A stretch of DNA of 64,000 bases. Origin: Bacteroidales bacterium UBA5197. Lineage in GTDB: Bacteria; Bacteroidota; Bacteroidia; Bacteroidales; Lentimicrobiaceae. Within the stretch, counting starts at the first letter, position 1, and each line of letters starts with the position of its first letter. A program made the translations under genes and the position numbers. The notes beneath the pieces were generated by a model. It saw nothing but the letters and a program-made list of their open reading frames with translations. It was not told the DNA's origin and searched no databases. Where the stretch lies: positions 70,158 to 134,157 of the forward strand of contig DHVX01000084.1 in assembly GCA_002412885.1 (NCBI GenBank). The letters run 5' to 3'. Of the stretch, positions 23,971 through 33,504 are shown piece by piece.

Positions 23971-24732
23971 GTGAATTCATTCAAATATAAAACTGCATTT
24001 GTCTTGCCCTTTGCCCTGTTGTTGGTGGCTATCTGCTATGGTGCTGTTGCCGCTTATGCTCAGGACAAGGTTGCTGTTAAAGATCTTACATCAGAGCTTG
24101 GCAATAAGTACTATGATGCAGTGGACTTTCTGTTGAAGAATCCCTGGATGACCGATACCATTATTCTGGAAAAATTACAGCCGGATATCGCGTTAAGTGC
24201 TGTTATTCCTGCTATGATCAGATATTCTGCACTCCGCGATATTGTTGAAGCCAGTGCAATGCGTACCCTATACATCCGATCGGGACGAAAATACGCGCAC
24301 TACTCGGTTGGGCGGTTCCAAATGAAACCTTCTTTTGCAGAGCTTGTTGAACGCACTTACACCCGGCAAAAACTTGGTCCTTATAAATTTGTGATTTCAA
24401 ATACCCCGAAAGCCCGAAGCGAAAGGGCCCGCCGTCTTGAATCAATGGAATGGCAATTGCGCTATCTGGTTATGTTTAACAAAATCATGGACAAACGTTA
24501 TGCCCATATCAAGTGGAAAAACGACGAGGACAAAGCGCGTTTTTATGCAACAGCATTTGATGTTGGCTTTAACCGCGATGAACGAACCATCAGAAGAATG
24601 ATGACTCCCAGAAAAATTAACATCAGAACCAAAAAGGTTGATTCGAAATACCGTACAGGTGATGTTGCAGTCTGGTTTATGGTGAATGACGGACATAGGT
24701 TCAGAGGAGGAGAGGGGAGTTCGGAGAATTAA
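23971..24732 (+). CDS. Exported protein of unknown function, possible lysozyme-fold
   Basis: The 253-aa protein has an N-terminal hydrophobic signal (about 8-31, ending AYA-QD) and is otherwise soluble, rich in Arg and Lys. I do not recognise the family with certainty. The segment around 85-125 has a glutamate in DIVEASAMRTLY followed about 20 residues later by YSVGRFQMKPSF. That spacing recalls the catalytic Glu and the GxxQ(I/M)xP motif of lysozyme-fold transglycosylases, so a periplasmic peptidoglycan role is possible. The start is GTG; no in-frame ATG lies at the signal peptide. It is a single gene followed by a heptamer repeat array and a terminator. Confidence 0.6.
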   Translation: MNSFKYKTAFVLPFALLLVAICYGAVAAYAQDKVAVKDLTSELGNKYYDAVDFLLKNPWMTDTIILEKLQPDIALSAVIPAMIRYSALRDIVEASAMRTLYIRSGRKYAHYSVGRFQMKPSFAELVERTYTRQKLGPYKFVISNTPKARSERARRLESMEWQLRYLVMFNKIMDKRYAHIKWKNDEDKARFYATAFDVGFNRDERTIRRMMTPRKINIRTKKVDSKYRTGDVAVWFMVNDGHRFRGGEGSSEN

Positions 24733-24742
24733 GGGATTTCAA

Positions 24743-24925
24743 TTTCGGATTTCGGATTTCGGATTGCGGATTGCGGATTTTGGATTGCGGATTTTGGATT
24801 TCGGAATTCCGATTTCGATAGTTATCGGAACCAATTCTCACCTCTGACATCTGATATCTGACCTCCGACCTCTGAGTTCGAATTTCTGAAATCTGACCTC
24901 TGACTTCCGACCTCCGATTTCGAAA
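24743..24925. repeat. Two-part heptamer tandem repeat array
   Basis: Nine in-register heptamers of TT(T/G)(C/T)GGA run from 24743 to 24805. After a spacer containing CGATAGTTATCGGAACC, about twelve in-register 7-bp units with consensus NTCYGAN (for example CTCTGAC, ATCTGAC, CTCCGAC) run from 24842 to 24925. The second set reads roughly as the reverse complement pattern of the first. No ORF spans it. It lies between the gene at 23971 and the convergent second PUL. Confidence 0.8.
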
Positions 24926-24943
24926 AAGACAAGATACTAAAGC

Positions 24944-24987
24944 AAAAAAAGCCAGGGATCCATTTAAATGGTCTCTGGCTTTTTTAA
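24944..24987. terminator. Bidirectional Rho-independent terminator
   Basis: AAAAAAGCCAGGGATCCATTT pairs with AAATGGTCTCTGGCTTTTTT with a minimal loop. An A-run on the left and a T-run on the right allow termination in both directions. It serves the plus-strand gene ending 24732 and the minus-strand PUL ending 25072. Confidence 0.88.
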
Positions 24988-25071
24988 TAAATCAATGCAC
25001 TGTAAATCAATTTTAATGCATCCGGTTATATTCAGATAGTGGTCTGATAATTTTCAAACCCTATCGCTGAA

Positions 25072-26517
25072 TTAATAACCTGGATTTTGGGTCAGGTTTC
25101 CTTCTGAAAGATCAATCAATTCCTGAGGAATGGCAAACAGCTCATTTTTGCCGCTTGTAAATCCTTTTGAACCCAGCACAGATGCGGCTTGTCCGGTTCT
25201 TACCAGATCGAAAAAGCGATCGCCTTCAAAAGCAAGTTCAAGACGACGTTCACGGTAAATATCCTCTATAACCGGAGAGTTGATAGCAGGAAGATCCACA
25301 CGGCTTCTTACGGCATTGAGCGGAGTTGCTGATGCTGATGAATTGCCTTGACGAATAAGGGCTTCAGCCTGAATCAGCAGAATTTCGGCGTATCTCAATA
25401 CCCTGATGTTCTGACCTGAACCATAGGGCCCGTAAACCTGCAGACTGGGTGGATAATAAGCCTTCCCGTTGTAGCGAGGAGTTCCGGTAATGCCATCGAG
25501 TGAAGCTACTCCGGAAATCACATCACCTTCGGGAGTTACATCACCTTTGTAGAGAATGGTTGCGGCTTTGCGCACCGGATCTCCGGCAGCATCAAACGCA
25601 GCGGCAAGGTCATCTGTTGGGATGTTGAATCCCCAGCCCCATTGTCCGCGTACTGATTGTACTTCGGCGTGCTGTGAAAAAGATACACCCCAGTTTCCAT
25701 CGATCTGCTGAGCCTGAATTTCGAAAAGCGATTCCGGCCCGTTCTCGGCAGCTACCCTGAATGTGTTGTAAAAGCTTGGGTTCAGGCTGTAAGTTCCGGA
25801 AGAGACAACTTCAGAGGCAAGACGCTCGGCATCACCCCATCTTTCCATGTACAAATAAACCTTTGCCAACATACCTTTGGCAGCGCCCGAGGTTGCTCTT
25901 CCTTTATTGGAAGCATCGTATGAAGCCGGTAAAGTATTGATTGCATCCAGAAGGTCACTCTCAATTATGGCATAAACCTGATTTTTTGGAGTGCGGGAAT
26001 TGATTTCCGGTCCGACCGGAACGGCAACAGGTGTAGGAACATCGCCAAAAGCACGTACCAGATCGAAATAAAACAAAGCCCTTAGAAATTTTGCCTCACC
26101 AATCAGCCTTGTTTTAAGAGATTCGTTCATCGAAATACCAGGAATGTTTGTGATGGACTGATTGGCCAGATTTATCCCGGTGTAACGGCCTGACCAGTAG
26201 TCTTTCAGTACAAACTGGTTGGCGGTAAAGGAAAAGTTGTCGTAATCGTTGATAAAAGAAGCATCGCCAACCGCACTGCCTTTTACAGCATTATCAGAGG
26301 TAATTTCCTGCATGATGATGTATGCAAAAGCAACCATGGGCCATGTGCGCATGTGTGCATAAATTGAATTTACCGATTGTACAGCATGTTCCTGGGTTTC
26401 AAAGAAACCTTCAGCAGGTATTGTATTTTCGGGTGGAAAATCGAGATAATCCTTACAGGAGCTGAATGCCAGCACTGTTAGAAACAAGAGGGATAATATC
26501 CATTTATATGTTTTCAT
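25072..26517 (-). CDS. susD: SusD-like surface glycan-binding lipoprotein (second PUL)
   Basis: This 481-aa RagB/SusD protein has lipobox AFSSC at about residue 21 and the N-terminal motif DYLDFPPENT. TPR-like core motifs are GEAKFLRALFYFDLVRAFGDVPTP and RYAEILLIQAEALIRQG, and the C-terminal signature is RRLELAFEGDRFFDLVRTGQA ending NLTQNPGY. It is the lid and glycan-capture partner of the SusC encoded 18 bp upstream, and last gene of a four-gene operon. Sequence similarity to the SusD at 17596 is limited to family motifs, consistent with a different glycan ligand. Confidence 0.95.
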   Translation of the reverse strand: MKTYKWILSLLFLTVLAFSSCKDYLDFPPENTIPAEGFFETQEHAVQSVNSIYAHMRTWPMVAFAYIIMQEITSDNAVKGSAVGDASFINDYDNFSFTANQFVLKDYWSGRYTGINLANQSITNIPGISMNESLKTRLIGEAKFLRALFYFDLVRAFGDVPTPVAVPVGPEINSRTPKNQVYAIIESDLLDAINTLPASYDASNKGRATSGAAKGMLAKVYLYMERWGDAERLASEVVSSGTYSLNPSFYNTFRVAAENGPESLFEIQAQQIDGNWGVSFSQHAEVQSVRGQWGWGFNIPTDDLAAAFDAAGDPVRKAATILYKGDVTPEGDVISGVASLDGITGTPRYNGKAYYPPSLQVYGPYGSGQNIRVLRYAEILLIQAEALIRQGNSSASATPLNAVRSRVDLPAINSPVIEDIYRERRLELAFEGDRFFDLVRTGQAASVLGSKGFTSGKNELFAIPQELIDLSEGNLTQNPGY

Positions 26518-26535
26518 GATATCCTGTTTTTAGGG

Positions 26536-29500
26536 TTAAAAATTAACATTTACGCCAAAGTTGTAGGTAGCCGACATCGGATATACATTCAGGTCAACGC
26601 CTTGCGAGGTTGGTGAAGAACTGGCAATCTCGGGGCTGAAACCATTGTACTTAAAGAATGTAAAAGGATTGGAAGTATTTACAAAAACACGTACACTCCT
26701 TGCTCCGATTTTGTTTACAGCTTTCACAGGAATGGTATATCCCAACTGAATATTTCGGATACGCACAAATGAGCCGGATTCAATATACCATGAGTTGGGC
26801 AGCATATTGTCGCCGGTCAGGTCAGCCGATGGGTAATCGTTTGAAGTTCCTTCGCCATTCCAGCGGTTTTCGTAGAAATCAAGATCGTAATTTTCGTTAC
26901 CAAGTCTCTGTCCGCGTTTGGCATTGTAGATTTTATTGCCGCCTTGTGCATAGAGGTCAATGCTGAAATCTACACCTTTGTATTCAAAAGTGGCGTTAAA
27001 TCCAAACAGATAGGTTGGCAATGCACTTCCCAGAAATACGCGGTCTTTGGCATCGATCAACCCATTGTTATCAACATCTTCGTATTTGAAGTCGCCGGGT
27101 TTTGCATTGGGTTGAACCAATTTCACTTCATTGGTTTCGGGATCGGTCCATGTGTAGTTGTCGATTTCACCTTCATTCTGGAAAATTCCGAGAACATTGC
27201 GACCGTAGTATGATCCAATAGGTTGGCCAACAACGGTATAGGTAGAGAAAAATCCTCCTACAGGCAGATTGCCGCCGTAAAGACCAAGGGTTCCTTCAAG
27301 CAGATCCTTAACTTCATTTTTGTTGTAGGTAAAATTGGTGTTGAATGAATAATTCAGATCGCCGAGTTTATCATTCCATCCCAAAGTGATTTCAATACCT
27401 GAGTTCAGGAAGTCGCCATTATTTTGCAGGTAGCTGCCCGAGGTTCCGGCTGTTGCCGAAAGCGTAGTCGGGAAGATTCCATCTACAGTCAGTCTGTGGT
27501 AATAGTCGATTTCAAACGAAAGTTTATTATCAACTGCAAGTCCTTCGAAAGCGATATCGAATTCATTTACTTTTTCCCACAGGAGAGTAGGAGGAACGGC
27601 GGTTGTAAGATTGGCACCTTCAGCAATTACAACATTTCCGCCTTCACCAAAAGCAGTAGAGAGTTCACCTCCTCTTGCTATGGTAAGTGTATACAGATTG
27701 GCCGGTATATTATTGTTTCCGGTGATACCCCAGCTTGCCCTGAACTTCAGAAAGTTAAAAATGCTCTGATTCTGCATAAAGTCTTCGCCCGACACAATCC
27801 ATCCGAAACCAACAGAAGGGAAGATGTCATATCTTTCGTCAGCCGGGAAAACCGAACTTCCGTCATAGCGCAGGGTTCCTGTAAACAGGTATTTATCCAT
27901 GTAATTATAGGTAGCTCTTCCGAAGGTGGAAAGCGCGGTAATTTTTGAGCCACCATCGCCGGCACTGGAAGACTCACCGCCTCGACTTATATACAGAGAA
28001 TGATCGCCATAGTTCTCTACGCCACTATTGCTTCCTGAAAGGCTAAGATTGCGGTTTTCCTGTGCAGACATACCCGCCATTATTGAGAATCTGTGTTTAC
28101 CAATGGTATTTTCGTAGGTAAGGGTATTGTCCCAGAAACCATGGGTAGAGAATCCCATTGAACGGCTGAGCATACGGTTGGTATCAACCTGAGTTGGAGA
28201 AACTTCGTAATATGGTGTGTAGCTTCTGTTTCGGTTGCTGCCATAATCCATTCCATAAGCAGTTTTTAGCTTGAAATGTTCAAGAATTGTCAATTCTGCA
28301 AATGCACTTCCAAGAAAACGGATTCCATTGGAGCGGCTGTTGAAATAATAAAGCTGAGCAGCCGGGTTGGCAAAATTTCCCAGAGATCCTCCACCCATCG
28401 GGTTAAAAGTAGAATCGTTAAGTTTTGCTGTAAAAACCGGAGGCGCCACATAGGCATTGTAAAATACCCCAGGTACATCCTTGAATTTATAATTTGAAAG
28501 ATTGGCTGAATAACCAACTTTAAGATTTTTCATTACTTCCGATTCCAGAGAAGATCTGATGTTGATACGGTCATAATCATGACCTTTCACTAGACCTTCC
28601 TGCGTAAACCATGAAGCACCGAAGGTGTAAAGGCTCTTTGCAGAACCTCCCATCACGCTTACATCGTGGCTTTGTGTCATGGCTTTTTCACGCAAAACTT
28701 CATCGTACCAGTCGATTGCATCAGGGTAATCGTTGGGGTCAACCGGAGTAAATGCTGTGCCGGAAGCATCGGCCAGAAGTTTGTTCTTTTCATTGATAAG
28801 GTCGATGTATTGGGTTCCTTTGGCGAGTTCGAATTTATTTACCACCTTTTGGAATCCGGTATATCCTGAATAGGAAATACGTGCTTCGCGGCTGCTGCTG
28901 CGTTTTGTGGTTACTATAATAACTCCGTTTGCTGCTCTTACACCATAAATTGCTGATGAAGAAGCATCTTTGAGGAAAGTTATATTTTCGATGTCGTTGG
29001 TTCCCAGGTAGCTGATGTCGTTGGTTAAGATTCCATCCACAACATAAAGCGGTGCTGAACTTGAAGATACCGTTCCAAGTCCGCGGATTCGGATAACCGG
29101 CGAACTGCCTGGTGAACCGCTGTTGGTAACCTGAACACCTGCCACTTTGCCCTGAAGGGCCTGAGCGGGATTGGCAACGGCCTGATAAGCAAGATCTTTT
29201 GCTTTGACTGTTGTCACAGAGCCGGTGAGGTCAAGCCGTTTGGCTGAGCCATAACCCACTACTACAACTTCGTCGAGCATACTGGCTGATGAAGATAAAG
29301 AAACATTGATTGTAGTTTGTCCCTGAACAGGGATTTCCTGAGTTTCCATGCCCACAAAACTGAAAATCAGGGTGGCGGTTGCCGGAACTTCAAGGCTGTA
29401 ACGGCCATCGAGATCGGTGGCTGCTCCGGTGGTAGTGCCTTTTACTACAACAGTAACTCCTGGAAGGGTTTCGCCGTCTGCAGCACTTTTAACCTGACCG

Positions 29501-29583
29501 GAAACCTTTACTTGCTGGGCCATTGCCAAAGGCAGGAATCCCAGAGCAAACATCAGGATGAATAGTAGTTTTATTTTTTTCAT
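26536..29583 (-). CDS. susC: SusC-like TonB-dependent outer-membrane transporter (second PUL)
   Basis: The 1015-aa protein has a signal peptide ending at AMAQ and a CarboxypepD_reg-like domain (VSGQVKSAADGETLPGVTVV). The TonB box/plug begins MLDEVVVVGYGSAKRLDLTGSV, and the plug motif DIENITFLKDASSSAIYGVRAANGVI is intact. The beta-barrel ends with YNFGVNVNF. It should import oligosaccharides released from the PUL substrate. It is separated from the upstream GH144 gene by 132 bp, the largest gap in this operon. Its leader carries several ACCAAA-type units, so it may have its own promoter or processing site. Confidence 0.95.
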   Translation of the reverse strand: MKKIKLLFILMFALGFLPLAMAQQVKVSGQVKSAADGETLPGVTVVVKGTTTGAATDLDGRYSLEVPATATLIFSFVGMETQEIPVQGQTTINVSLSSSASMLDEVVVVGYGSAKRLDLTGSVTTVKAKDLAYQAVANPAQALQGKVAGVQVTNSGSPGSSPVIRIRGLGTVSSSSAPLYVVDGILTNDISYLGTNDIENITFLKDASSSAIYGVRAANGVIIVTTKRSSSREARISYSGYTGFQKVVNKFELAKGTQYIDLINEKNKLLADASGTAFTPVDPNDYPDAIDWYDEVLREKAMTQSHDVSVMGGSAKSLYTFGASWFTQEGLVKGHDYDRINIRSSLESEVMKNLKVGYSANLSNYKFKDVPGVFYNAYVAPPVFTAKLNDSTFNPMGGGSLGNFANPAAQLYYFNSRSNGIRFLGSAFAELTILEHFKLKTAYGMDYGSNRNRSYTPYYEVSPTQVDTNRMLSRSMGFSTHGFWDNTLTYENTIGKHRFSIMAGMSAQENRNLSLSGSNSGVENYGDHSLYISRGGESSSAGDGGSKITALSTFGRATYNYMDKYLFTGTLRYDGSSVFPADERYDIFPSVGFGWIVSGEDFMQNQSIFNFLKFRASWGITGNNNIPANLYTLTIARGGELSTAFGEGGNVVIAEGANLTTAVPPTLLWEKVNEFDIAFEGLAVDNKLSFEIDYYHRLTVDGIFPTTLSATAGTSGSYLQNNGDFLNSGIEITLGWNDKLGDLNYSFNTNFTYNKNEVKDLLEGTLGLYGGNLPVGGFFSTYTVVGQPIGSYYGRNVLGIFQNEGEIDNYTWTDPETNEVKLVQPNAKPGDFKYEDVDNNGLIDAKDRVFLGSALPTYLFGFNATFEYKGVDFSIDLYAQGGNKIYNAKRGQRLGNENYDLDFYENRWNGEGTSNDYPSADLTGDNMLPNSWYIESGSFVRIRNIQLGYTIPVKAVNKIGARSVRVFVNTSNPFTFFKYNGFSPEIASSSPTSQGVDLNVYPMSATYNFGVNVNF

Positions 29584-29715
29584 TTGGTTGTATTTTGGTT
29601 GTTGGTTTAGGTTTGGTAATATTTAACCCGGTATTGTTCTATTTGTGATAAATCTTAAGTACCTGCTTATGTTTGGCGTTTACCTCCTTTCTTAGGTCTT
29701 CAGTAAATGTTATGG

Positions 29716-32139
29716 TTATTGAATGAAAAGTTTTTTTGTGATATGGTGTTGTGTATCTGAAGTAGTAATCAGATACATTCCCTTTGGCAGATCAGATGTA
29801 TTGATGTTTATAGTGAACTCGCCTGGCAAACTAACCGAAATTCCAGAGATTTCTTTAACGGTTTTGCCTGTTAAATCGGCAACTGAAATTTTAATGTTAT
29901 CAGTTGATAAAGAATTGAATGACAGGGTAGTGGTTCCGCTATACGAGGGGTTTGGGAAAATATTAAATCCATGCTGAGTGGTATTTATTTCTTCAAGGTC
30001 AAATGGGTCGGGCACAAAACCTATAGAAGTCAGCATTGGTGCAATTTCAGGATTGGCCATAAAATTTTCCCAGAGCAGGCCTGAGCGATGGTTTTCTATC
30101 ATACCTATAATCGGGCCCTGATCAATGGCAAGATAAGAAGTAGCCCACCAGTTTCTTTTTTGGTTGAATGCATCGTAAAATCCCATCCATCCCCAGGTTT
30201 TATTGCCGAGTTCACGGTAAAAATGTTTGAGTGCATCAATTGATTCCTGGGGTGTATAGGGCATCGACGAAAGTGCGGCTGTGGGTGAAATTGTGCCATT
30301 ATCGCGTCCTGCCCCGGGTTCATGCACCGTGTAGCCATCGGGATCGTCGCTGGCAGTCAGCCCCCAGCAATTGGGACCGTAGCCGGTGTGGCTCTGCGGA
30401 TTATGAATACTGTAGGCCCTGTGGATAAGGGTGTGGTTACGGTTAAGATTGAAATAATTGGTAAAATTATCCTTGATATTCCTTGGGTCAAATCCAAGAA
30501 AAGAATAGTGCGCAAAAAAGAGCGGCCCACCTCTGTCCCAGCCAACATCCAGGGTGTATCCGTAGAACGAACCTCCGTTTGTATAATAGGGCATTCCCGC
30601 CCAGCCATTGTTCCAGTAAGATGCAGGCACAGCATGTGTTGGAGAAGCAATGGCAAGCATATAAACGATTGAAGCTTCATTCCATCCCCTTACCTGCATA
30701 TTCATTTGCCAGCCATAGTTTGGAGACCAATGCCAGTAAAGTGCGCCCGAATTATTGCGTGAATACCAGTCCCATTCAACCGATTCCCAAAGGGCAGTTA
30801 TCCGACTTACAATCTGTTGTTCATCTTGCGCAGGCTGATCAAAATACTGACGCGCAACAAGCAGGCCCTGCACAAGAAAAGCTGTTTCAACGAGATCACC
30901 TCCATTGTCAAATTCACTGAAAGTGACAACTTTGCCGGTATTGCCGTTCATCCAATGTGGCCACGCACCATGAAACCGGTCAGCCATTTCAAGGAAGGTA
31001 AGGATTTTCTGCATTCGTTCAACACCTTGCTCCCGGGTAATGAAACCGCGTTCAATGCCTACGGTCAAAGCCATTATCCCAAATCCTGAACCACCGGATG
31101 TTACCATATCTCCGGAAGTATTTCTTTCAAGGGCCATTCCTGACGCAGGATGAGCAAAATCGTAAAAGTACCTGAAAGTATATTCCTGAACCATATCCAA
31201 TAGTTCATCATCGGTGAAGATGCGGGTTGATGCATTTGCCGGAAGAGAAGGTGCCGATGGTTGATTGGCTGCATTAAGCGCACTTATGCGATAAGTAGCA
31301 TTTATTGCATTACCCAGGGGCCTTGTCCAGTCTATGTAACGGGTTGTATTCTTGTCAACAACTGCCGCTATTATCCAGTTATTTCCTCCGTCAACTGATC
31401 GTTGTATCTGATATCCGTTGAGCGAGGTTTCAGGATTGGGATTCCACAGAATTTCTACATGGCTGTCAAAGCCTTCGCTTACTACTCCTGTTGGTTGTGA
31501 TGCCGGAGGAGCAGTGCCATCGCCTTTAAACACGCGCATATCATCCACCAGTAAGGTGTGTGAAACACCATCGGCAACATTTTGCGCAAATCCAATGGTT
31601 TTGATTTGAGTAAAATCAACAGGATCGCCATAATTCAAAAATAGACTCATTGGTATCGCCACTCTGGTCCACACACCGGATGTCAGGTTTGAGCACCACG
31701 CTGAAAATATATGTTTGGTGGTTTTGACATTATTGACATCCTCCATGAAAATCTTCGGCAGGTTGCTGTTGTTGATTCCCTGAGCTGATCGAAGCCAGAA
31801 CATCAGCGTATCGGTGTCGCTGATGTTGTGACTTTCCCAGTTTAAAGCAGCTGCAATAGCTACCCAGTCGCCACCACTAACTGATTTCCAGTTAAGCCGC
31901 AGGCTGTTTGTGCCCTGAACTGCAGGAGTCGAAGACTCAACCGGAAACTTACGCAATTCATTGCCCAAACGTGCCAGTTCACTTGGAGGCGTTAGTTCCA
32001 TCCAGCTAAAATCATAGAGATCAGAGGTTGGGCTATCCTGAAAGTACAGATAGGTCTGGCTGAATGACTGAACTGAAATCATCAGAAAAGTCAGCAGGGC
32101 TATAAAAAGGTTCAGTTTTCGGTTGATGTTATTTTTCAT
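29716..32139 (-). CDS. Secreted glycoamylase-domain glycosidase, GH144-like, with T9SS sorting tail
   Basis: The 807-aa protein begins with a signal peptide (to SFSQ) and an N-terminal beta-sandwich (about 28-208) like carbohydrate-binding modules. A fibronectin-III-like domain (about 215-305) follows, then an (alpha/alpha)6-type catalytic domain (about 312-715), and a type IX secretion tail (NIFPNPSYSGTTTLSF to LFIQ). The catalytic domain shows GGSGFGIMALTVGIERGFITREQ, GAWPHWMNG, DNGGDLVETAFLVQGLL, GWNEASIVYMLAI, GPNCWGLTASDDPDGY and WWATSYLAIDQGPIIGMIENHR. These are characteristic of the glycoamylase/GH144 group, whose characterised members cleave beta-1,2-glucan. Its position after an MFS transporter and before SusC/SusD makes it the defining enzyme of this PUL. 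Linkage specificity is inferred. Confidence 0.82.
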   Translation of the reverse strand: MKNNINRKLNLFIALLTFLMISVQSFSQTYLYFQDSPTSDLYDFSWMELTPPSELARLGNELRKFPVESSTPAVQGTNSLRLNWKSVSGGDWVAIAAALNWESHNISDTDTLMFWLRSAQGINNSNLPKIFMEDVNNVKTTKHIFSAWCSNLTSGVWTRVAIPMSLFLNYGDPVDFTQIKTIGFAQNVADGVSHTLLVDDMRVFKGDGTAPPASQPTGVVSEGFDSHVEILWNPNPETSLNGYQIQRSVDGGNNWIIAAVVDKNTTRYIDWTRPLGNAINATYRISALNAANQPSAPSLPANASTRIFTDDELLDMVQEYTFRYFYDFAHPASGMALERNTSGDMVTSGGSGFGIMALTVGIERGFITREQGVERMQKILTFLEMADRFHGAWPHWMNGNTGKVVTFSEFDNGGDLVETAFLVQGLLVARQYFDQPAQDEQQIVSRITALWESVEWDWYSRNNSGALYWHWSPNYGWQMNMQVRGWNEASIVYMLAIASPTHAVPASYWNNGWAGMPYYTNGGSFYGYTLDVGWDRGGPLFFAHYSFLGFDPRNIKDNFTNYFNLNRNHTLIHRAYSIHNPQSHTGYGPNCWGLTASDDPDGYTVHEPGAGRDNGTISPTAALSSMPYTPQESIDALKHFYRELGNKTWGWMGFYDAFNQKRNWWATSYLAIDQGPIIGMIENHRSGLLWENFMANPEIAPMLTSIGFVPDPFDLEEINTTQHGFNIFPNPSYSGTTTLSFNSLSTDNIKISVADLTGKTVKEISGISVSLPGEFTININTSDLPKGMYLITTSDTQHHITKKLFIQ

Positions 32140-32157
32140 GATCAGAGTTTTGGTTAT

Positions 32158-33504
32158 TTATCTCCTGATATGGGCGCCTTTCACCGCATAATAGAAGATG
32201 TAGAGGTAACAAAGAGCCGGAACAATAAATGCCCAGGTATAGCCGAAATTGTCGGCAACGCTTCCCATGATAGGAGGGATAATCGCACCACCGAAAATCA
32301 TGGTGTTTATAATTCCTGAAGCAGTACTCAACTCACTTGAATCGAGATCTTTCACAGCAAGGGTGAAAATATTCGGGAACATGATAGAGTTGAACAAGCC
32401 GATGGAAATGATCGTCCATAATGCAATATCGCCTGTGCCAAAACTTGTAATTAGGTCAAGAGAAGCTGCGACCAGTGCAAAAACAGCTAGGGTACGTGCA
32501 GCCTTGCCGGTTCCGATTTGCATAATCAGGAAGTTAATAACCGCAATACCGAGGAAGATACCGCCTATATTCCAGTTCCAACCAGTTACAAAAGAACCGG
32601 AAACCAATGCAAGAAGCAGCACAGGGATTGCATAGGTAAGTTTTTTCGACATGCTAATACCTGAAAACATAAAAGATCCGAAGAAACGACCAACCATTGC
32701 TCCTCCCCAGTATATGGCTGCATAAGTTGAAGCCATATCAGGATCCATACCATTGGTATTTTTCAGATAGTTTATGATTAGGCTTCCGTTTCCAACTTCA
32801 GCACCCACATAAAAGAAAATAGCCACTGCGCCAAGGAGCACATGAGGGTATTTCCATACACTTTTCCTTATGGAAGTAGTAGTAGTTTGAACGATTTCAG
32901 GAAGCTTGATGGTCATTATAAGAAGTGCAATAATGACAATCAGTACACTCATAATAATAAATGGCATCTGTACTGTTTCGGCTTTACCAGCGGCGTCAAG
33001 CATTTCTGAAACACCTGTAAAGATAAAAACAGAGATTATCCAGGGGGCAACCATAGTCGCAATAGAATTTAACGCCTGAGTTAAGTTTAAACGGCTCGAA
33101 GCAGTAACTTCAGGTCCCAGGGCTGTAACATATGGATTGGCTGCTGTTTGCAGGAATACAACTCCCGAAGCCAGAATAAAGGTAGAAAGAAGAAACAGAG
33201 GAAAAGAGGGAATACTTGACGAAGGATAAAACAAAAAACCTCCGGCAGCCATAAGTAAAAGTCCTATAATCAGCGCCCGCTTGTATCCTATTTTCTTGAT
33301 GTACAAGCCAATAGGAATTGAGAGTATTGCATAAGTGATAAAGAAGGCAAAGTTCAGCATCTGAGCCTCAAATTCGCTGAGCTCAAAAATATCCTTTACT
33401 TTGGCACTTAGGGTAATGATGAAGGTTGTAGCGAATCCAAAGATAAAAAAGATGGAGCCAATGACCGACATTCCCACTTTGTAGCTGTTGTCCTGTTTAC
33501 TCAT
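32158..33504 (-). CDS. MFS sugar transporter, FucP-like family
   Basis: The 448-aa inner-membrane protein has 12 predicted helices of the major facilitator superfamily. FFIFGFATTFIITLSAKVKDIF in helix 1 and its following loop, QTAANPYVTALGPE in the middle of the N-terminal half and SRLNLTQALNS are typical of the fucose/glucose-galactose:proton symporter branch. It is the first gene of the operon, 18 bp ahead of the GH144 gene, so it probably takes up the mono- or disaccharide product from the periplasm. No sugar-specific residue assignment is possible from sequence alone. Confidence 0.87.
   Translation of the reverse strand: MSKQDNSYKVGMSVIGSIFFIFGFATTFIITLSAKVKDIFELSEFEAQMLNFAFFITYAILSIPIGLYIKKIGYKRALIIGLLLMAAGGFLFYPSSSIPSFPLFLLSTFILASGVVFLQTAANPYVTALGPEVTASSRLNLTQALNSIATMVAPWIISVFIFTGVSEMLDAAGKAETVQMPFIIMSVLIVIIALLIMTIKLPEIVQTTTTSIRKSVWKYPHVLLGAVAIFFYVGAEVGNGSLIINYLKNTNGMDPDMASTYAAIYWGGAMVGRFFGSFMFSGISMSKKLTYAIPVLLLALVSGSFVTGWNWNIGGIFLGIAVINFLIMQIGTGKAARTLAVFALVAASLDLITSFGTGDIALWTIISIGLFNSIMFPNIFTLAVKDLDSSELSTASGIINTMIFGGAIIPPIMGSVADNFGYTWAFIVPALCYLYIFYYAVKGAHIRR

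Noticed and set aside
30322..30920. Several overlapping ORFs of 90-145 codons opposite the GH144 gene
   Set aside because: Compositional shadows; the opposite frame encodes a well conserved catalytic domain.
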